DNA from: Ignavibacteria bacterium
GTDB taxonomy: Bacteria > Bacteroidota > Ignavibacteria > Ignavibacteriales > Melioribacteraceae
Direction of reading: 5' to 3'
Length of the DNA: 9,733 bases
NCBI GenBank assembly: GCA_003233295.1
Contig: QILJ01000226.1
Span: 1-9,733 of the forward strand
Below are positions 7,563-9,733 of this stretch, one piece after another. Under the pieces are notes generated by a model, which saw only the letters and a program-made list of their open reading frames with translations, was not told where the DNA came from and made no database searches. How positions within the stretch are numbered: the stretch's first letter is position 1; each line of letters starts with the position of its first letter. The position numbers were made by a program, and so were the translations under genes.

Positions 7563-7575
7563 TTGATTAATCAAA
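7562..7575. repeat. 14-base perfect palindrome in the GH9-FGE leader
   Basis: TTTGATTAATCAAA is its own reverse complement and lies 13-26 bases upstream of the GH9 start, next to the ribosome-binding site, in a 97-base spacer. It could be a half-site-type operator for a dimeric regulator. It could also be chance in an AT-rich leader; no second copy was seen in the window. Confidence 0.3.
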
Positions 7576-7646
7576 GCAGTTTTATTTATTTTCAAAATAA
7601 CGGTTTCCCTTTTTCTTGGTCTTAAAACACAATTAATTAAAATCCT

Positions 7647-9062
7647 TCAAAAATTTGACTTCCCACTGAATATTTTCTTTTCAATCTCTTCAAGAGATTT
7701 TCCTTTAGTCTCTGGCACATACTTCCAAACAAAGAGAAAAGTCACAATGCATAATGATGCAAAGATAAAATATGGCAACGCACCGTTAAATACTTCATGA
7801 TTAAATTCACTATTATTAACTACCGGGAAAGAATTTGTAACAATAGCATTAAATAGCCACATTGCACCAACTGCTATTGCCATACCTATATTTCTTAGGT
7901 TATTAGGAAATATTTCTGATATTAGTACCCAAACCACTGGTCCCATTGATAAAGCAAATGAACCGATAAATGCTAATATTGCTAGAAGAGAAACAATTCC
8001 TAATTGATTTGAATAAATAGATAATCCCAAAATTGTGAGACTCAAAAACATTCCAATTGATCCGGTAATTAATAATGGTCTTCTTCCCCATTTATCCACT
8101 GTAAAAATAGCAACAAATGTAAATAGTAAATTAACTGCGCCTACCCAAAGTTGCTGCTTAAGCGCATCTTCCGGTCCATAACCTAGAGCACCGCTAAATA
8201 TTTCTGCACCGTAGTAGAGAATTGCATTAATTCCCGTAACTTGCTGTAACATAGCCAACACGACACCGATAAATAATATGAACAACATACCTTTAGCAAA
8301 TATAGAACGGAAACCTGGATTAACATTTGCCGCTACTGATTGTTTTATTTCATCAAACTCAGCTTCAGCTTCTTCCTTATCAAGAACTATTTTTGATATA
8401 ACCTTTTTTGCATCATTTTCTCTTTCCTTCAAAAACAACCATCTTGGACTGTGCGGTACGGTAAATAAGAATACGAAATATGCAATTGCGGGTAGTAGCT
8501 CTGACCAAAACATTACTCGCCAACCGTCATTAACGTTTTGGGTATGAAGTTGTGCAATCGAATCAGTTTCAATTCCACTGCCAATAAAATATGTTACAAG
8601 GAATACAACAAAAAATCCAATGACAATTGCAAGTTGGTAGAGCGTAACTAATTTACCTCGTTGTTTTGCTGGAGCTATTTCTGCAATATACATTGGCGCG
8701 GTCATTGACGCCATACCAACTCCAAGTCCACCAATAATTCGATAAACACTTAATTCTGTAAGCGAGTCGGCAATTCCAGATCCCAAAGCAGATATAGTAA
8801 ATAGAATTGCTGAGATTATTAGTGCATATTTTCTACTATATCTATCACTTAAGTACCCGGCGGCAGCGGCTCCAATTAGGCATCCATAAAGAGCGCTGCT
8901 TACAGCCCAGCCTTGCTCTGATGAAGACAAATTAAAATACTCAGTAAAATAGAGTTGAGCGCCACTAATTACACCGGTATCATAACCAAATAACAGTCCA
9001 CCCAGAGCAGCAACAAACGAGATGCGATAAATAAATAATGTGTTGACAGATTGATCTTTCAA
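7647..9062 (-). CDS. MFS sugar porter (XylE/GalP/AraE type), predicted sugar:proton symporter
   Basis: A 471-residue 12-helix transporter of the MFS sugar-porter family. Signatures are GGLLFGYDTGVISGA at 21-35, DRYSRK at 73-78, APMYIAEIAPAKQRGK at 122-137, PHSPRWL at 203-209, QQVTGINAILYYG at 273-285, DKWGRRP at 323-329, GPVVWVLISEIFP at 374-386 and PETKGKSLEEIE at 450-461. Compared from memory with XylE, the proton-coupling Asp27 is present as Asp28. Sugar contacts Gln168, Gln288, Gln289, Asn294 and Trp392 are present as Gln143, Gln273, Gln274, Asn279 and Trp378. Gln175 is replaced by Phe150 and Gln415 by Met401. It should import a pentose or hexose with protons, but the two changed sites mean the sugar cannot be named. 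It starts with TTG at 9062 and lies 97 bases before the GH9 gene. Confidence 0.92.
   Translation of the reverse strand: MKDQSVNTLFIYRISFVAALGGLLFGYDTGVISGAQLYFTEYFNLSSSEQGWAVSSALYGCLIGAAAAGYLSDRYSRKYALIISAILFTISALGSGIADSLTELSVYRIIGGLGVGMASMTAPMYIAEIAPAKQRGKLVTLYQLAIVIGFFVVFLVTYFIGSGIETDSIAQLHTQNVNDGWRVMFWSELLPAIAYFVFLFTVPHSPRWLFLKERENDAKKVISKIVLDKEEAEAEFDEIKQSVAANVNPGFRSIFAKGMLFILFIGVVLAMLQQVTGINAILYYGAEIFSGALGYGPEDALKQQLWVGAVNLLFTFVAIFTVDKWGRRPLLITGSIGMFLSLTILGLSIYSNQLGIVSLLAILAFIGSFALSMGPVVWVLISEIFPNNLRNIGMAIAVGAMWLFNAIVTNSFPVVNNSEFNHEVFNGALPYFIFASLCIVTFLFVWKYVPETKGKSLEEIEKKIFSGKSNF
9060..9062 (-). promoter_or_regulatory. TTG start codon of the sugar porter
   Basis: The first codon is TTG, preceded in frame by ATT, TAT, GAA, GAA, ATA and then a TAA stop at 9080-9078, so no ATG or GTG is available upstream. 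The first internal ATG lies past several transmembrane helices. An AGAAGAA purine run stands about 7 bases before the TTG. Confidence 0.65.
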
Positions 9063-9099
9063 AATATATTCTTCTATTTATTTTATTTTTCAATACCAA

Positions 9100-9113
9100 C
9101 GTTGCGTGCAACG
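9100..9113. repeat. Short inverted repeat CGTTGC-GT-GCAACG after the isomerase gene
   Basis: Six-base arms flank two central bases, 8 bases past the isomerase stop codon. As RNA on the minus strand it would form a 5-bp stem with a 4-base loop. No T run follows in the minus direction (TTGGTATTG then an A-rich stretch), so it is not a convincing intrinsic terminator. It could be a weak attenuator, a protein-binding site or chance. Confidence 0.3.
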
Positions 9114-9121
9114 CTTCTACT

Positions 9122-9733
9122 TTATGGGATAAACACTTCCCACTCTTTCTCTTTCAAATACGGTTTAGACACATATTGGAATACATCATGATTCTTCTCA
9201 AATGTTTTATAAACCGCTTCACCTTTTATAATTCCAAATTGTGAATAATCATTTGGATTCTTTTTTATCAAATCAGATTTTTCGTATTCTGGATTTGAAT
9301 GCCATGATATTTCTCCATTATCAGTTACAAGTGGATACCACGCAAGACCTCCGTGAGCACGGACTTTATCATATTCAAAGCCATATTCTCTATCGCACCA
9401 TGCCCCAAACGTAAGTGGCTGCGATTGGTCCGCACTAATTGTTGCATGTGCCCAATTCGGAGGAACGATAACTACATTGCCGGTTTCTGCATAAACAGCA
9501 AAACATTTACCTGGATTATTATTAGCGAACTCCTGCATATAGATTATTGCTTTGCCTGTCCAAATCTCATAAATTTCTGGAGGCGACCATCCGCTATGAC
9601 TAGACTTTCTGTGAATGTGACCTTGGCTGCGTATTGGTTCTTTACCCAATTTACCAGCAGAATATGTAACAGCTCCAAACAAAAGCATTTTTTCTTTTAG
9701 AGTTTGCAGATGTTCAATCTTTCCAACATCCAT
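9122..9733 (-). CDS. Cupin-type glucose-6-phosphate isomerase family protein (archaeal-type PGI), probably 5'-truncated by window edge
   Basis: 203 residues are visible from an ATG lying exactly on the right edge. Cupin landmarks match Pyrococcus-type phosphoglucose isomerase: GKLGKEPIRSQGHIH at 27-41, EIYEIWTGKA at 53-62, VVIVPPNWAHATIS at 87-100 and a GFEYDKV segment at 118-124. The metal ligands would be His39, His41, Glu53 and His96. This enzyme interconverts glucose-6-phosphate and fructose-6-phosphate in the cytoplasm with a bound metal. The Pyrococcus enzyme has about 49 more residues before its GHFH motif, so the true start probably lies beyond the window and the edge ATG may be internal. 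About 50 residues after the core (from about 150; PNDYSQFGIIKGEAVYKTF) are absent from the short archaeal protein. A related sugar-phosphate isomerase activity is possible. It ends 59 bases before the sugar porter start, consistent with one sugar-use operon. Confidence 0.78.
   Translation of the reverse strand: MDVGKIEHLQTLKEKMLLFGAVTYSAGKLGKEPIRSQGHIHRKSSHSGWSPPEIYEIWTGKAIIYMQEFANNNPGKCFAVYAETGNVVIVPPNWAHATISADQSQPLTFGAWCDREYGFEYDKVRAHGGLAWYPLVTDNGEISWHSNPEYEKSDLIKKNPNDYSQFGIIKGEAVYKTFEKNHDVFQYVSKPYLKEKEWEVFIP

Noticed and set aside
8278..8547. Plus-strand 89-codon frame inside the sugar porter
   Set aside because: It is antisense to conserved transporter helices and shows no domain or ribosome-binding support.
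9100..9113. Intrinsic terminator between the isomerase and sugar porter genes
   Set aside because: The stem is only 5 bp with a 4-base loop and no T run follows in the direction of transcription.
1..9733. DGR template repeat or reverse transcriptase within this window
   Set aside because: No second copy of the candidate variable block and no reverse-transcriptase motif was found in any gene here; it would have to be elsewhere in the genome.

Overview
The window is a densely packed stretch of an AT-rich bacterial genome. All six genes lie on the minus strand and read from high to low coordinates, with gaps of 28 to 109 bases. Both end genes touch a window edge: an acyl-CoA ligase whose 3' end is missing, and a cupin-type phosphoglucose isomerase whose ATG sits exactly on the right edge. 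No RNA gene, insertion sequence or CRISPR array was found. The secreted GH9 enzyme with a C-terminal FGE-sulfatase module, the SGLT-type symporter, the AT-rich leaders and the mix of purine-rich and undetectable Shine-Dalgarno sequences suggest the FCB superphylum (Bacteroidota, Ignavibacteriota or Calditrichota-like). That placement is an inference; no marker gene is present.

Layout in transcription order: (1) 9733-9122, cupin glucose-6-phosphate isomerase family; (2) 9062-7647, MFS sugar porter of the XylE/GalP type with a TTG start; (3) 7549-3902, a 1215-residue exported protein with a signal peptide, a jelly-roll-like N-terminal region, an Ig-like domain, a GH9 catalytic domain, a linker domain and an FGE-sulfatase domain; (4) 3792-2161, SGLT-type sodium/sugar symporter; (5) 2097-1216, double-hotdog MaoC-like protein; (6) 1187 to beyond position 1, class I acyl-CoA ligase.

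Genes 1-4 read as one sugar-use cassette. The exported GH9 enzyme would cut a beta-glucan or related glycan outside the cytoplasm. The two inner-membrane symporters, one probably proton-coupled and one probably sodium-coupled, would import the sugars, and the isomerase would feed a hexose phosphate into glycolysis. Genes 5-6 form a close pair for acyl-CoA chemistry (activation plus a hotdog hydratase-like protein). They look GC-richer in sampled lines and may be a separate functional unit downstream.

The most notable signal is the C-terminal end of the GH9 protein. Its FGE/C-type-lectin-fold domain lacks the first active-site cysteine of true formylglycine-generating enzymes. It ends in a block (about 3974-4054) where conserved scaffold residues (RGG, ARxCRSAxR, VGFR) alternate with Tyr, Ser, Asp, Gly, His, Cys and Phe from NNT/NNC codons, followed at once by a GC-rich tract. 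This is the pattern expected of a variable region of a diversity-generating retroelement (DGR), which would make the lectin-fold module of a secreted glycosidase the target. No template repeat or reverse transcriptase lies in the window, so this remains a hypothesis.
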